Notes under the pieces: model-generated
The model's input: only the letters and a program-made list of their open reading frames with translations
The model's database searches: none
Told to the model about the DNA's origin: nothing
Assembly (NCBI GenBank): GCA_938008865.1
Contig: CALLJA010000215.1
Span: 1 to 5,525, forward strand
DNA from: an uncultured Anaerolineales bacterium
GTDB lineage: Bacteria; Chloroflexota; Anaerolineae; Anaerolineales; Villigracilaceae
Length of the DNA: 5,525 nt
Direction of reading: 5' to 3'
Translations under genes and position numbers: made by a program
Part shown: piece after piece, positions 1 to 5,478 of the stretch
Position numbering within the stretch: the first letter of the stretch is position 1
Layout: each line of letters begins with the position of its first letter

Positions 1-624
1 CAGGGTGAGTTGGTTACCCACGCAGCGCGCGGCCAGGTGATTTTTGTCGGAACGGATGGCGTCCGACCAGCCCTGGGCCAGGATGGTTTCTCCCTGGTTC
101 CACTTGCGGATATCCCAGCGCCCGTCGTTGGAGATGTTGAAGTAGTAGCGTCCCCTGGCATCGGGCTGCATACGGCAGGCCAGACCCGCCTCCATACGCG
201 TTTCGACCAAAAATTCGACATCCACTGAAATCTGGACGTCAGCGAAGTCAAAGTCCTGGCTTTCGAGGAAGCCCGATGCATATTCGAACAGGTATTTTCC
301 GTTCCTGGTATTTTTCAGCCACTCATACTGCCCCGGTGCGCCGACGTGCCAGCCAAAAAAGGCGGCCTCGTTCTCGAAGTCCATGGCATAGAGCAGGGGA
401 CGGGCTGTGCTGGAGTCGCTTCGAGGCCGCAAGAGCGAAATGCCAGCCAGCACAAGAATCAAAATCCCTGTCACACTCAGGAACAGAAGCAAGGTTTTCT
501 TCGAACGGGTCCTAGATTTTACGCTGGACTTTGAGACTTCAGGCTGTGGCAACTCCTTGCCGCAATAACGGCAGACGACAGCCCTGTCCTGGATTTTCTC
601 GGCGCAATACGGACACTGTTTCAT
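1..624 (-). CDS. Zinc-ribbon, single-pass membrane protein with extracytoplasmic domain (partial, 3' end off the window)
   Basis: The minus strand is open from ATG at 624 to the left edge (208 codons, no stop), so the C-terminus is missing. Residues 4-7 (CPYC) and 18-21 (CRYC, followed by GKEL) form a four-cysteine zinc-ribbon of the kind found at the N-terminus of many membrane proteins. A basic linker (about 32-43) leads to one hydrophobic helix at about 44-65. The rest, from about residue 78, is rich in aromatic and beta-strand-like segments, such as a YYFNIS stretch, DGRWDIRKW and a GWSDAI stretch. This resembles the LamG/DUF1080-like sandwich domains common in Chloroflexota surface proteins, but that assignment is by eye. 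With the ribbon in the cytoplasm, the sandwich would face outward. A GGAAGGG Shine-Dalgarno lies 4 nt before the ATG. Its own promoter sits at 676-704. The role is unknown; carbohydrate or surface binding is only a guess. Confidence 0.85.
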   Translation of the reverse strand, partial: MKQCPYCAEKIQDRAVVCRYCGKELPQPEVSKSSVKSRTRSKKTLLLFLSVTGILILVLAGISLLRPRSDSSTARPLLYAMDFENEAAFFGWHVGAPGQYEWLKNTRNGKYLFEYASGFLESQDFDFADVQISVDVEFLVETRMEAGLACRMQPDARGRYYFNISNDGRWDIRKWNQGETILAQGWSDAIRSDKNHLAARCVGNQLTL

Positions 625-660
625 TTTGCCCTTCCGGTTGGGTTGTAGGATTCATTTGTG

Positions 661-706
661 AATTGAAACACAATAAGTTTATTGATTTTGTTCGAACCTG
701 TCAATT
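661..706. promoter_or_regulatory. Nested inverted repeats over the promoter, possible operator
   Basis: CAATAA-GT-TTATTG (671-684) is a perfect 6-bp inverted repeat covering the predicted -10 of the zinc-ribbon gene. Around it, AATTGA (661-666) is inverted as TCAATT (701-706), overlapping the -35. TTCGAA (691-696) in the spacer is also palindromic. This symmetry fits a repressor site, but the stretch is AT-rich and short palindromes arise there by chance. No regulator gene is adjacent. Confidence 0.25.
676..704 (-). promoter_or_regulatory. Sigma70-like promoter of the zinc-ribbon membrane protein gene
   Basis: Read on the minus strand, there is a perfect -35 TTGACA (704-699), a 17-nt spacer and a -10 TAAACT (681-676, 4 of 6 consensus). 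Transcription would start near 669, giving a leader of about 45 nt before the ATG at 624. It lies just downstream of the terminator of the preceding gene, so the zinc-ribbon gene is probably its own transcription unit. Confidence 0.6.
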
Positions 707-721
707 CCCCCGTGAAAATAT

Positions 722-748
722 TTCAGCCCGCGAGTTTTGCGGGCTGAA
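722..748 (-). terminator. Rho-independent terminator after the DUF4342 gene
   Basis: A perfect 10-bp stem, TTCAGCCCGC (722-731) with GCGGGCTGAA (739-748), encloses a 7-nt loop. It starts 7 nt past the TAA stop of the DUF4342 gene. On the minus strand the stem is followed by a T-rich AATATTTTC tract, so it is oriented to end that gene. Confidence 0.85.
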
Positions 749-755
749 GGCAGGG

Positions 756-1007
756 TTACTCCGCTTTTTCGACCACCACCGTGGCCTCGGTGACCAGCGC
801 GGCGATCGCGCCGACCGCCGCCAGGGTGGGGGCCAGCAGTACGCCCACCACGCCGATGGTCAGGGGGATCTCCATCACGGTCTTGCCGTCCTTGTCTTTG
901 ATGATGATGCGGCGGATATTGCCTTCGTGCAGCAGGTTCTTGATCTTGGCGATCAACTCCTCGCCGTTGACGCGGAATTCCTCGGTGTGGATCTTTTCGT
1001 CGGACAT
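756..1007 (-). CDS. DUF4342 domain-containing protein
   Basis: An 83-residue protein that matches my recollection of the DUF4342 family over its whole length. It has an N-terminal helical part with the EEFRVNGEEL and IAKIKNLLHEGN segments. A basic beta segment RRIIIKDKDGKTVMEIPL follows, and then a hydrophobic glycine/alanine stretch at about 50-73 (GVVGVLLAPTLAAVGAIAAL) that may associate with the membrane. The short VVVEKAE tail ends the protein. The function of the family is unknown; some members carry an N-terminal UBA-like segment, which is absent here. The start is fixed by a perfect AAGGAG (1014-1019) 6 nt upstream of the ATG. It lies 98 nt downstream of the GT87-like gene and is closed by a strong terminator, so it is either the last gene of that operon or a separate unit. 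Confidence 0.88.
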   Translation of the reverse strand: MSDEKIHTEEFRVNGEELIAKIKNLLHEGNIRRIIIKDKDGKTVMEIPLTIGVVGVLLAPTLAAVGAIAALVTEATVVVEKAE

Positions 1008-1038
1008 GGTGTTCTCCTTATCTTTTTTATGTCAACAG

Positions 1039-1044
1039 GTTATA
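1039..1044 (-). promoter_or_regulatory. Possible -10 element for the DUF4342 gene
   Basis: On the minus strand TATAAC (5 of 6 consensus) lies about 30 nt before the DUF4342 ATG, between a GC-rich stretch and the Shine-Dalgarno. No good -35 is found at 16-19 nt spacing (2 of 6 at 17 nt), so this is weak. The gene could instead be read through from upstream, since no convincing terminator lies in 1008-1105. Confidence 0.25.
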
Positions 1045-1105
1045 CGCGCGCGGCCCTCTTGGGTTGCCTGTCGCAGCTAAATCCTTTGCGCCGAGCGGCG
1101 GCCAA

Positions 1106-2290
1106 TCAGGGTTTCGGCCAGGCCAGGCCCAGTGCCAGGCCCGCCATCAGCAGGCCGTAGGCGGGGTAGGTCAGGGTGGGCGCCAGGATGGTGAGCAGGA
1201 CCAGGACGGTCGAAACGCCCGGGATCAACAGCAGGGCCAGGCCCTCCCGTCCGCCCGCGTGCAGGCGTTGCGCGGCGATCAACAGCGGCAGCAGCAGCAT
1301 GCTCAAGGCGTGCGTATGCAGGTGCGGCAGGGTAAAGGTCAGCAGGACGAGCGCCAGCCCGACCCGCTCCAGGCCTGGACCCTGGGGCTGGGTCCGCCAC
1401 CAGGCCGCCGAGAACACGAGCGCCGCCGCGAAGGCCGCCCATGCAGCCAGCCGCAGGGTTGCGGGGTTGGCCTGGGGCAGGCTGCGCAGCAGCAGTCCGA
1501 GCAGGTTATACATCACGTCCTGGTTCAAACCGTAGCCGCCGCCCTGGGAACTGAGCCGCATCAGCGCGAGGAAATCGGCCGCGCCGCGCGTCCCCACCAG
1601 CAGCAGGCTGTAGATTCCCAGCAGGGCCATGAAGCCGACGAACCAGGCCGCCGCCTTTCGGCGCGTTGCCAGCAGCGGAAGCCCAACTGCGCCTGCCGCC
1701 AACGGCGAGAGACTCGAAAGCGCCAGCCCGAAGCCCGCCAGCGCCTCGCGCCGTTTGTCCATGCCGAACAGCCAGAGCAGCAGCCCGAGCAGGATGAAGA
1801 CGGTATCCTGCCCGCCCAGCAGGCCCAGGTAGACCGGGAAGAATCCCACCGCCCCAAGTGCCGCCATCCACGCGGAGAGCGGCGACCAGCCCGAGGCGCG
1901 CAGCCAGCCCTGGGTCAAGACCGCGCACAGGACGGTGAATCCCAGCCGCACCGCACTCCACAAAATGTATGCCCCCACGAAATCGTCCACCGCCAGCAGC
2001 GAGAGCAGCGGCGCAAGGTAGGGCGGATGCTGCGACAGGTTCGCGCCGCCCTCGAAGGTGCCCGCCGCCACGATCCGCGCCTGAACGGCGCGCTGCAAGT
2101 CCAGGTCGTACAGTTGGCCGTACCTGCCCTCGCGCGCGATGCGTCCCGCCGTGTAGAAGCTGATGAAGTCCATGCCCTTCAACGACGGGTCGTCCAGCAG
2201 GCGCGTCCACATGAAAATGTACAGCGCCGCCTGAACGACGATCAGGGTCAGCGCTGTAAGGGATGCGGTCTTAAGCGGATTGATTTTCAT
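1106..2290 (-). CDS. GT87/DUF2029-like polytopic membrane glycosyltransferase
   Basis: A 394-residue protein with about ten hydrophobic segments, the length and layout of the GT87 (DUF2029) family of polyprenyl-phosphate-sugar-dependent glycosyltransferases, whose best-known member is mannosyltransferase PimE. Family-like features seen are a first helix (about 8-27), then GMDFISFYTAGR with Asp41 in the first external loop (the position of the catalytic acid in the family), LYDLDLQ (60-66), HPPY (88-91), GGQDT (159-163) and PHLHTHAL (322-329). The usual Lys-Pro-Gln-type motif after the middle helices reads SSLSPLAAG (192-200) here, so the conserved lysine appears absent and activity may be altered. 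No Shine-Dalgarno precedes the ATG. It overlaps the end of the PNPOx-like gene by 20 nt, implying translational coupling. Donor and acceptor cannot be told from sequence. Confidence 0.72.
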   Translation of the reverse strand: MKINPLKTASLTALTLIVVQAALYIFMWTRLLDDPSLKGMDFISFYTAGRIAREGRYGQLYDLDLQRAVQARIVAAGTFEGGANLSQHPPYLAPLLSLLAVDDFVGAYILWSAVRLGFTVLCAVLTQGWLRASGWSPLSAWMAALGAVGFFPVYLGLLGGQDTVFILLGLLLWLFGMDKRREALAGFGLALSSLSPLAAGAVGLPLLATRRKAAAWFVGFMALLGIYSLLLVGTRGAADFLALMRLSSQGGGYGLNQDVMYNLLGLLLRSLPQANPATLRLAAWAAFAAALVFSAAWWRTQPQGPGLERVGLALVLLTFTLPHLHTHALSMLLLPLLIAAQRLHAGGREGLALLLIPGVSTVLVLLTILAPTLTYPAYGLLMAGLALGLAWPKP

Positions 2291-2846
2291 CTTGCAGGGG
2301 AGGCCACTCGTCAGATTGTTCGGCGTGTTCGTCCCAGTTCTCCTTGCCGCTCCACGACTCGATGGCGATGGCGTAGACCGAGGTGGCCCGCAACTCCTTG
2401 TCGGTGATCTCGCGATATTCCCGTCCTGCCTGCATCTTGGGGAAGTATTTGGTGATCAGGCCGTATAGCAGGCGTTTGGCCTCGATGGGATCGGTCACGA
2501 GACGCGCGGTCCCGTAGACCATCACGCTGCGATACTGGAGCGAGAATTCCAGCGCCACGTTGGAGGGCAGGAGTTTGCCCAATTCACTGGCTTCCAGGCA
2601 GACTTTGGGATTGACCTCGATGTTCGAGCGCACGCGGCCTGCGAGGTTCGAGTGGAAGGCGACCTGGTGATGCTCCTCGTCGAACCAGAAGGTGCTGGGC
2701 GTGACGAAGGGCTGGCCGCCGTCCGAGCTGGCGATGTGCCCGACTTTGGCCTCGCGCAGGAAGGCGCGGATCCAGGCCTCGTCGCGGGTCAGGTGCGGGC
2801 GGCGTTGAAAGGCGGTGGGCGGTTGTCCGATGTAGTCGCGCGGCAT
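2271..2846 (-). CDS. Pyridoxamine 5'-phosphate oxidase-like (PNPOx/NimA-type) flavin split-barrel protein
   Basis: A 191-residue soluble protein, the usual size for the NimA-like branch of the PNPOx split-barrel superfamily, which binds FMN or a related flavin as a dimer. Recognisable parts are the N-terminal helix plus first strands (EAWIRAFLREAKVGHIASSD, about 23-42) and TPSTFWFDEEHHQVAFHSNLAG, with the SNLAGRVRSNIEVNP segment (66-80) typical of the cofactor-binding region. YRSVMVYGTARLV (105-117) and the C-terminal SWSGKENW (164-171) follow. It lacks the C-terminal features I would expect of true PdxH, so pyridoxine oxidation is unlikely. A flavin-dependent reductase or flavin-binding role is more plausible. 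AAGG lies 4 nt before the ATG, inside the end of the upstream gene (gap 4 nt), and its own 3' end overlaps the GT87-like gene. Confidence 0.85.
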   Translation of the reverse strand: MPRDYIGQPPTAFQRRPHLTRDEAWIRAFLREAKVGHIASSDGGQPFVTPSTFWFDEEHHQVAFHSNLAGRVRSNIEVNPKVCLEASELGKLLPSNVALEFSLQYRSVMVYGTARLVTDPIEAKRLLYGLITKYFPKMQAGREYREITDKELRATSVYAIAIESWSGKENWDEHAEQSDEWPPLQDENQSA

Positions 2847-2850
2847 GGCC

Positions 2851-3222
2851 TTATCCGAAAAGGGTGTAGGTGAGGACGGAGAGCGCGATCAGCGCCAGGC
2901 CCATCACCGTGGCCGTGCCGACCACGTTATAGCCGCGCATGACCTCGATGGCCGTCCACTTGGCGCGCTCGGCCAGCGACATGTCGCTGGCGGTCTGGGT
3001 ATAGGTCAGGGCGAAGTTGCCGCGCGAGGTGAATCCGCCCCAGGCGCTGAGCATGCCGAAGATGATGATGGCGCTGCCCGCCACGAAGAGTCCGTTGCTG
3101 AACTCCAACGCCGACCTCCAGCCCGAGACCCAGCCAAACAGGCCGACCACCAGGCCGAAGGCCGACCCCGCAGCGAGGCCCGCCGCAATGACGCGCAGGA
3201 TATGAAGCAGGGCGGCTTTCAT
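2851..3222 (-). CDS. Small three-helix membrane protein, unassigned
   Basis: A 123-residue hydrophobic protein that I do not recognise with confidence. Predicted helices lie at about 8-33 (glycine/alanine-rich), 42-63 and 99-121. A polar stretch between the last two (65-98) contains TSRGNFALTYTQTASDMS and AERAKWTAIEVMRGYN. The SNGLFVAGSAIIIFG helix followed by a loop recalls small DUF3899-like membrane proteins, but this is only a resemblance. The ATG directly follows the TAG of the upstream membrane-protein gene (TAGATG) and there is no clear Shine-Dalgarno, so translation is probably coupled. Four nt after its stop comes the PNPOx-like gene. The constant 1:1 coupling suggests it works with the upstream membrane protein. 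Confidence 0.8.
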   Translation of the reverse strand: MKAALLHILRVIAAGLAAGSAFGLVVGLFGWVSGWRSALEFSNGLFVAGSAIIIFGMLSAWGGFTSRGNFALTYTQTASDMSLAERAKWTAIEVMRGYNVVGTATVMGLALIALSVLTYTLFG

Positions 3223-3804
3223 CTATTGATTGTCCACAAGCAGTTTCTTGTAAAATGCCCAGAGGACCGCCGCGCCGAGGACCGCCGAAACAGCCACCCC
3301 CAGGAGACCCAGCCAATTCACCATCCCCAGCAGCAGCAGCAGGAAATATACCGCCGCGCTCGCCGTCAGCCCGCCCAGCAGGGTCACCTCCACGGCGGTC
3401 AGATTGGCGATGCTGTAGGGCTTGTCGGTGGGTGGGATGCTCTTCATGCGCCACTTGAAGGCGGGCGTGAACTCGGGGTAGTGCTCGAGGTAAAAATCCT
3501 TCAGCACGTTCATCGCCTCGACCGACTCGTGCCAGGCCGCGCGCAGCCGCGCCAGCTGCGCCAGGGTCAGCGCGCCCAGGCCCGTCATCACTGCGAACAG
3601 AATGAAAAGCGGCAGGGCCACGCCTTGCAGGTTGTCCTGGCTGAGCTGCGTGCCCAGGATGGCCGCCACCAGCGAGCCGACCGACACGAAATAGAACGAC
3701 GCCCCGCGGGCGCGGTCCTCGTTGGCCTGGAAAGCCGTCGAGGCGATGTAGTCGTATTCGGCTTTCAAAAGATCGTCGGGATTCATCTTCGGTTTCGGGT
3801 TCAT
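3223..3804 (-). CDS. Four-helix membrane protein, unassigned (first gene of the operon)
   Basis: A 193-residue protein. A longer reading from an ATG at 3846 is possible but rejected, because that start lies upstream of the predicted -10 and has no Shine-Dalgarno, whereas the ATG at 3804 has AGGAG 8 nt upstream. A charged N-terminal helix (10-33, KAEYDYIASTAFQANEDRAR) runs into a first membrane helix at about 35-54. Others lie at about 61-84, 138-160 and 164-186. Between helices 2 and 3 is a soluble segment (85-137) with aromatic/proline-rich parts (FYLEHYPEFTPAFKWRM). The arrangement of an amphipathic helix leading into a paired-helix hairpin is reminiscent of SLATT-type membrane proteins, but I see no adjacent nucleotide-sensing partner. 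It ends on TAG abutting the ATG of the next gene. Function unknown. Confidence 0.82.
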   Translation of the reverse strand: MNPKPKMNPDDLLKAEYDYIASTAFQANEDRARGASFYFVSVGSLVAAILGTQLSQDNLQGVALPLFILFAVMTGLGALTLAQLARLRAAWHESVEAMNVLKDFYLEHYPEFTPAFKWRMKSIPPTDKPYSIANLTAVEVTLLGGLTASAAVYFLLLLLGMVNWLGLLGVAVSAVLGAAVLWAFYKKLLVDNQ

Positions 3805-3812
3805 GGGATGTT

Positions 3813-3817
3813 CTCCT
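3813..3817 (-). promoter_or_regulatory. Shine-Dalgarno that sets the start of the four-helix membrane protein
   Basis: AGGAG (in GAGGAGAAC on the minus strand) sits 8 nt before the ATG at 3804. It supports this start over the in-frame ATG 14 codons upstream, and over a further ATG 6 codons downstream. Confidence 0.75.
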
Positions 3818-3829
3818 CGGGTTGGATTA

Positions 3830-3843
3830 CGATAATTATCGCA
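3830..3843 (-). promoter_or_regulatory. Extended -10 promoter within a 12-bp palindrome, operon promoter
   Basis: On the minus strand TGC-GATAAT (3843-3835) is an extended -10 (5 of 6 consensus plus the TG) that would start transcription near 3828, giving a leader of about 24 nt. No good -35 is seen at 17 nt. The -10 is embedded in the perfect 12-bp palindrome CGATAATTATCG (3830-3841), which could be an operator. It lies just after the terminator of the aminopeptidase gene, where an operon promoter is expected. Confidence 0.45.
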
Positions 3844-3854
3844 CAACTTTATTG

Positions 3855-3884
3855 AAAAGGCCCCGCGCTGGGGCGGGACCTTTT
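3855..3884 (-). terminator. Terminator after the M29 aminopeptidase gene
   Basis: AAAAGG-C-CCCGC (3855-3866) pairs with GCGGG-A-CCTTTT (3873-3884), a 12-position stem with one C/A mismatch and a 6-nt loop. The A and T runs are inside the stem, so it could work on both strands. It begins 25 nt past the TAG of the aminopeptidase gene and separates it from the next operon. Confidence 0.8.
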
Positions 3885-3909
3885 GCCTGTTTCCGTTTGC
3901 AAGCCGCCC

Positions 3910-5154
3910 CTAGGCCTTGAAGGCCCACTCGCCCTTGCGCATGATGGGTTCGCGCGTCCCGTCAGCCAGGATGCCGTCGATGTTCATCTTGTCCGAGCCG
4001 ACCATGAAGTCGGTGTGGATCAGGCTGAAGTTGCCGCCGCGCTTCTGGAACTCGGCTTCGCTCATCTTCGGGCCGCCCTTCATCGTGAAGCGGTAGGCGC
4101 GCCCCAGCGCGATGTGACTGGCGGCGTTCTCGTCGAAGAGCGTGTTGTAGAAGAGGTGTCCGCGCTGGCTGATGGGCGAATTGACGGGCACCAGCGCCAC
4201 TTCGCCGATGCGCGCCCCGCCCTCGTCGGTCTCGATCAACTTGCGCAGGGTGTCCTCGTTCTTCTTCGCTTTGATGTCCACCACCTTGCCCTTCTTGAAG
4301 GTCAGCGTGAAATCCTCCACCGTGGTGCCCATGATGACCAGCGGGCGCGACGAACTGACCGTGCCCTCCACCTTGTCCTTGTGCGGCATGGTGAAGACTT
4401 CCTCGGTCGGCAGGTTGGCGGTGAACTTGATGCCGTTCTCGGCCTCGCTTTGGGCGGCCAGCCATTGATGTCCGCGCGGCAGGCCCACCGTCAGGTCGGT
4501 GCCTGGGGCGGAGTAATGCAGGGCGCTGTAGCGCTTGTCGTTCAGGTACGTGCTGCGTTTCTTGAGATTTTCGATGTGCTTCTGCCAGGCCGCCACGGGG
4601 TCGGGCTGGTCGATGCGGCAGGTTTGGAAGATGGCTTCCCACAACTTTTCCTGAGCCTGTTTGCCCGAGACGCCTGGGAAGACCTTCTTCGCCCACTCCT
4701 CGCCAGGGTAGGAGATCACGCACCAGTTGATGGCGTCGCGCATGATGTATTCGGAGACCTTCATCATCTTCTTGCCCGCCGCCTTGCGCTGAATGGCGAT
4801 GGCCTCGGGGTCCACGTCAGCCAGCAGGTCGGGGTTGTCGGAGGTGATGCCCAGGTAGGCGTCGCCGTTCTTGGCATGGTCCAGGTAGGCTTGCAGGATC
4901 CAGTTGGGGAATTCCTTCAAGGCTTCGCGCGAGCTCATCTTCAAGCGGATGTGGCCGATCTCTTCATCCCCGTACATCACGTTGACCACGCGCGCCCCCG
5001 CCTGGTAGGCGCTTTTGGTGATGGCGCGCACCAGCGGATAATTGCTGATGCCCGCGTTGATGATCAGGCGCTGACCTTCGCGCAGATTCAAGCCGACTTT
5101 GACGATGACGTCCGCATATTTCTCAAGGGACTGCTGGAACTCGGAGGATTTCAT
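3910..5154 (-). CDS. M29 family metallo-aminopeptidase (AmpS/AmpT/PepS-like)
   Basis: A 414-residue cytoplasmic protein of full family length (M29 enzymes are about 400-415 residues). These are dinuclear metal enzymes that remove N-terminal residues from peptides. The C-terminal half carries the expected ligands and catalytic residues: Glu251 (NLPTEEVFTMPH), Glu318 (GARIGEVALVP), His347 (ENAASHIALG), Tyr354 (GRAY), and His380 and Asp382 (SLIHTDFMVGS). Their spacing closely matches the E/E/H/Y/H/D set known from Thermus AmpT. The N-terminal half has the usual LREGQRLIINAG and ARVVNVMYGDEE segments. There is no signal peptide. The start has AGGAG 5 nt upstream and a well-placed promoter. It is monocistronic, with a terminator on its 3' side. 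The likely job is peptide turnover; substrate preference cannot be told. Confidence 0.96.
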   Translation of the reverse strand: MKSSEFQQSLEKYADVIVKVGLNLREGQRLIINAGISNYPLVRAITKSAYQAGARVVNVMYGDEEIGHIRLKMSSREALKEFPNWILQAYLDHAKNGDAYLGITSDNPDLLADVDPEAIAIQRKAAGKKMMKVSEYIMRDAINWCVISYPGEEWAKKVFPGVSGKQAQEKLWEAIFQTCRIDQPDPVAAWQKHIENLKKRSTYLNDKRYSALHYSAPGTDLTVGLPRGHQWLAAQSEAENGIKFTANLPTEEVFTMPHKDKVEGTVSSSRPLVIMGTTVEDFTLTFKKGKVVDIKAKKNEDTLRKLIETDEGGARIGEVALVPVNSPISQRGHLFYNTLFDENAASHIALGRAYRFTMKGGPKMSEAEFQKRGGNFSLIHTDFMVGSDKMNIDGILADGTREPIMRKGEWAFKA

Positions 5155-5155
5155 A

Positions 5156-5169
5156 CTGTCTCCTGACAG
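5156..5169 (-). promoter_or_regulatory. Small hairpin presenting the Shine-Dalgarno of the aminopeptidase gene
   Basis: CTGTC (5156-5160) and GACAG (5165-5169) form a perfect 5-bp stem around a 4-nt loop that reads AGGA on the minus strand. The Shine-Dalgarno AGGAG (5164-5160) therefore lies in the loop and first stem base, 5 nt from the ATG. It might expose or slightly hinder ribosome binding, but the stem is short. Confidence 0.35.
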
Positions 5170-5192
5170 AAGTTGGAATGAAATACGGGTTT

Positions 5193-5221
5193 AGTATAGC
5201 ATCATCAACAGGTTATTTCAA
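5193..5221 (-). promoter_or_regulatory. Sigma70-like promoter of the aminopeptidase gene
   Basis: On the minus strand: -35 TTGAAA (5221-5216, 5 of 6), 17-nt spacer, -10 TATACT (5198-5193, 5 of 6). The predicted start is near 5186, leaving a leader of about 32 nt. A run of seven A residues just upstream (5228-5222) could act as an UP-like element. Confidence 0.75.
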
Positions 5222-5252
5222 TTTTTTTGATTCGCTTGCCCATCCCAGGTAT

Positions 5253-5336
5253 GTCATTGCGAGGGTTGAGGCGCGATACTTGCACCGCACGCAAGTGCGG
5301 GTGTAGCGCGGAAATCCCGAGGCAGCCTCCCGTTTT
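5253..5336. repeat. GTCATTGCGAGG-type dispersed repeat (degenerate)
   Basis: GTCATTGCGAGG (5253-5264) is the opening of a short non-coding repeat that I recall in many copies in some bacterial genomes, including Chloroflexota, normally ending in a CCGAAGCAATCTCC-like box. Here the matching tail reads CCGAGGCAGCCTCCCG (about 5317-5332) followed by T6. In between, CCGCAC-GCAA-GTGCGG (5285-5300) is a perfect 6-bp hairpin with a GNRA-type loop. The right border is uncertain: the end of the window (CTCGCAA, 5518-5524) is an inverted copy of TTGCGAG (5257-5263), so the element may extend to or past 5525. Confidence 0.5.
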
Positions 5337-5342
5337 TTAGCA

Positions 5343-5351
5343 AAAACAAGG
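5343..5351. repeat. Left 9-bp direct repeat, possible target-site duplication
   Basis: AAAACAAGG, repeated exactly at 5479-5487, immediately outside the imperfect inverted termini of the element at 5352-5478. Confidence 0.5.
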
Positions 5352-5478
5352 ATAGTGGATCAATATAAGTGATGAACTCGTGGGGCGGGATGGAATCCCG
5401 CCGAACTACGGGTATGCGGAATGCCACATCGTACCCGCAGGGTATTCCGCACCACATCACGTACTTGATGCCACCACC
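5352..5478. mobile_element. 127-bp MITE-like palindromic element
   Basis: The ends form an imperfect inverted repeat. GTGG-ATCAA (5355-5363) matches TTGAT-G-CCAC (5465-5474, one bulged G), and after an unpaired 4-5 nt, GTGATG (5369-5374) matches CATCAC (5455-5460). Inside are two further hairpins: GGCGGGAT/ATCCCGCC (5384-5391 with 5395-5402, loop GGA) and GCGGAATGCC/GGTATTCCGC (5416-5425 with 5441-5450, one G-T wobble). The whole would fold as a stem carrying two arms. Exact 9-bp direct repeats flank it. It holds no convincing gene, so any movement would depend on a transposase elsewhere. A copy-number search of the genome would settle it. Confidence 0.55.

Noticed and set aside
1030..1035. 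Perfect TTGACA on the minus strand upstream of the DUF4342 gene
   Set aside because: A -10 placed 17 nt further on would fall at the start codon, so it cannot serve as the -35 for this gene.
1086..1102. Possible hairpin just after the GT87-like gene
   Set aside because: The best stem is only about 4 bp (CGCC/GGCG) and no T-run follows on the minus strand, so a terminator is not supported.
1064..2407. Long plus-strand reading frame of 447 codons opposite the GT87-like gene
   Set aside because: It is low-complexity (rich in Q, R, A, G, H, P), spans two minus-strand genes with family-like proteins, and has no Shine-Dalgarno or recognisable domain. It is a by-product of GC-rich codon use on the other strand.
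3805..3846. N-terminal extension of the four-helix membrane protein to an ATG at 3846
   Set aside because: The 14 extra residues overlap the predicted promoter and Shine-Dalgarno, and the upstream ATG has no ribosome-binding site.
2845..3855. Plus-strand reading frame of 336 codons opposite the two small membrane proteins
   Set aside because: Its composition is Q/H/R/G-rich as expected of an antisense shadow. The minus-strand frames show coherent membrane helices, stop/start junctions and Shine-Dalgarno sites.
3883..5166. Plus-strand reading frame of 427 codons opposite the aminopeptidase gene
   Set aside because: It mirrors the clearly real M29 gene almost end to end, and its protein has no recognisable motif or start signal.
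5281..5450. CRISPR-like array suspected from the many short repeats
   Set aside because: The repeats are inverted hairpins of different sequence, not regularly spaced direct repeats.
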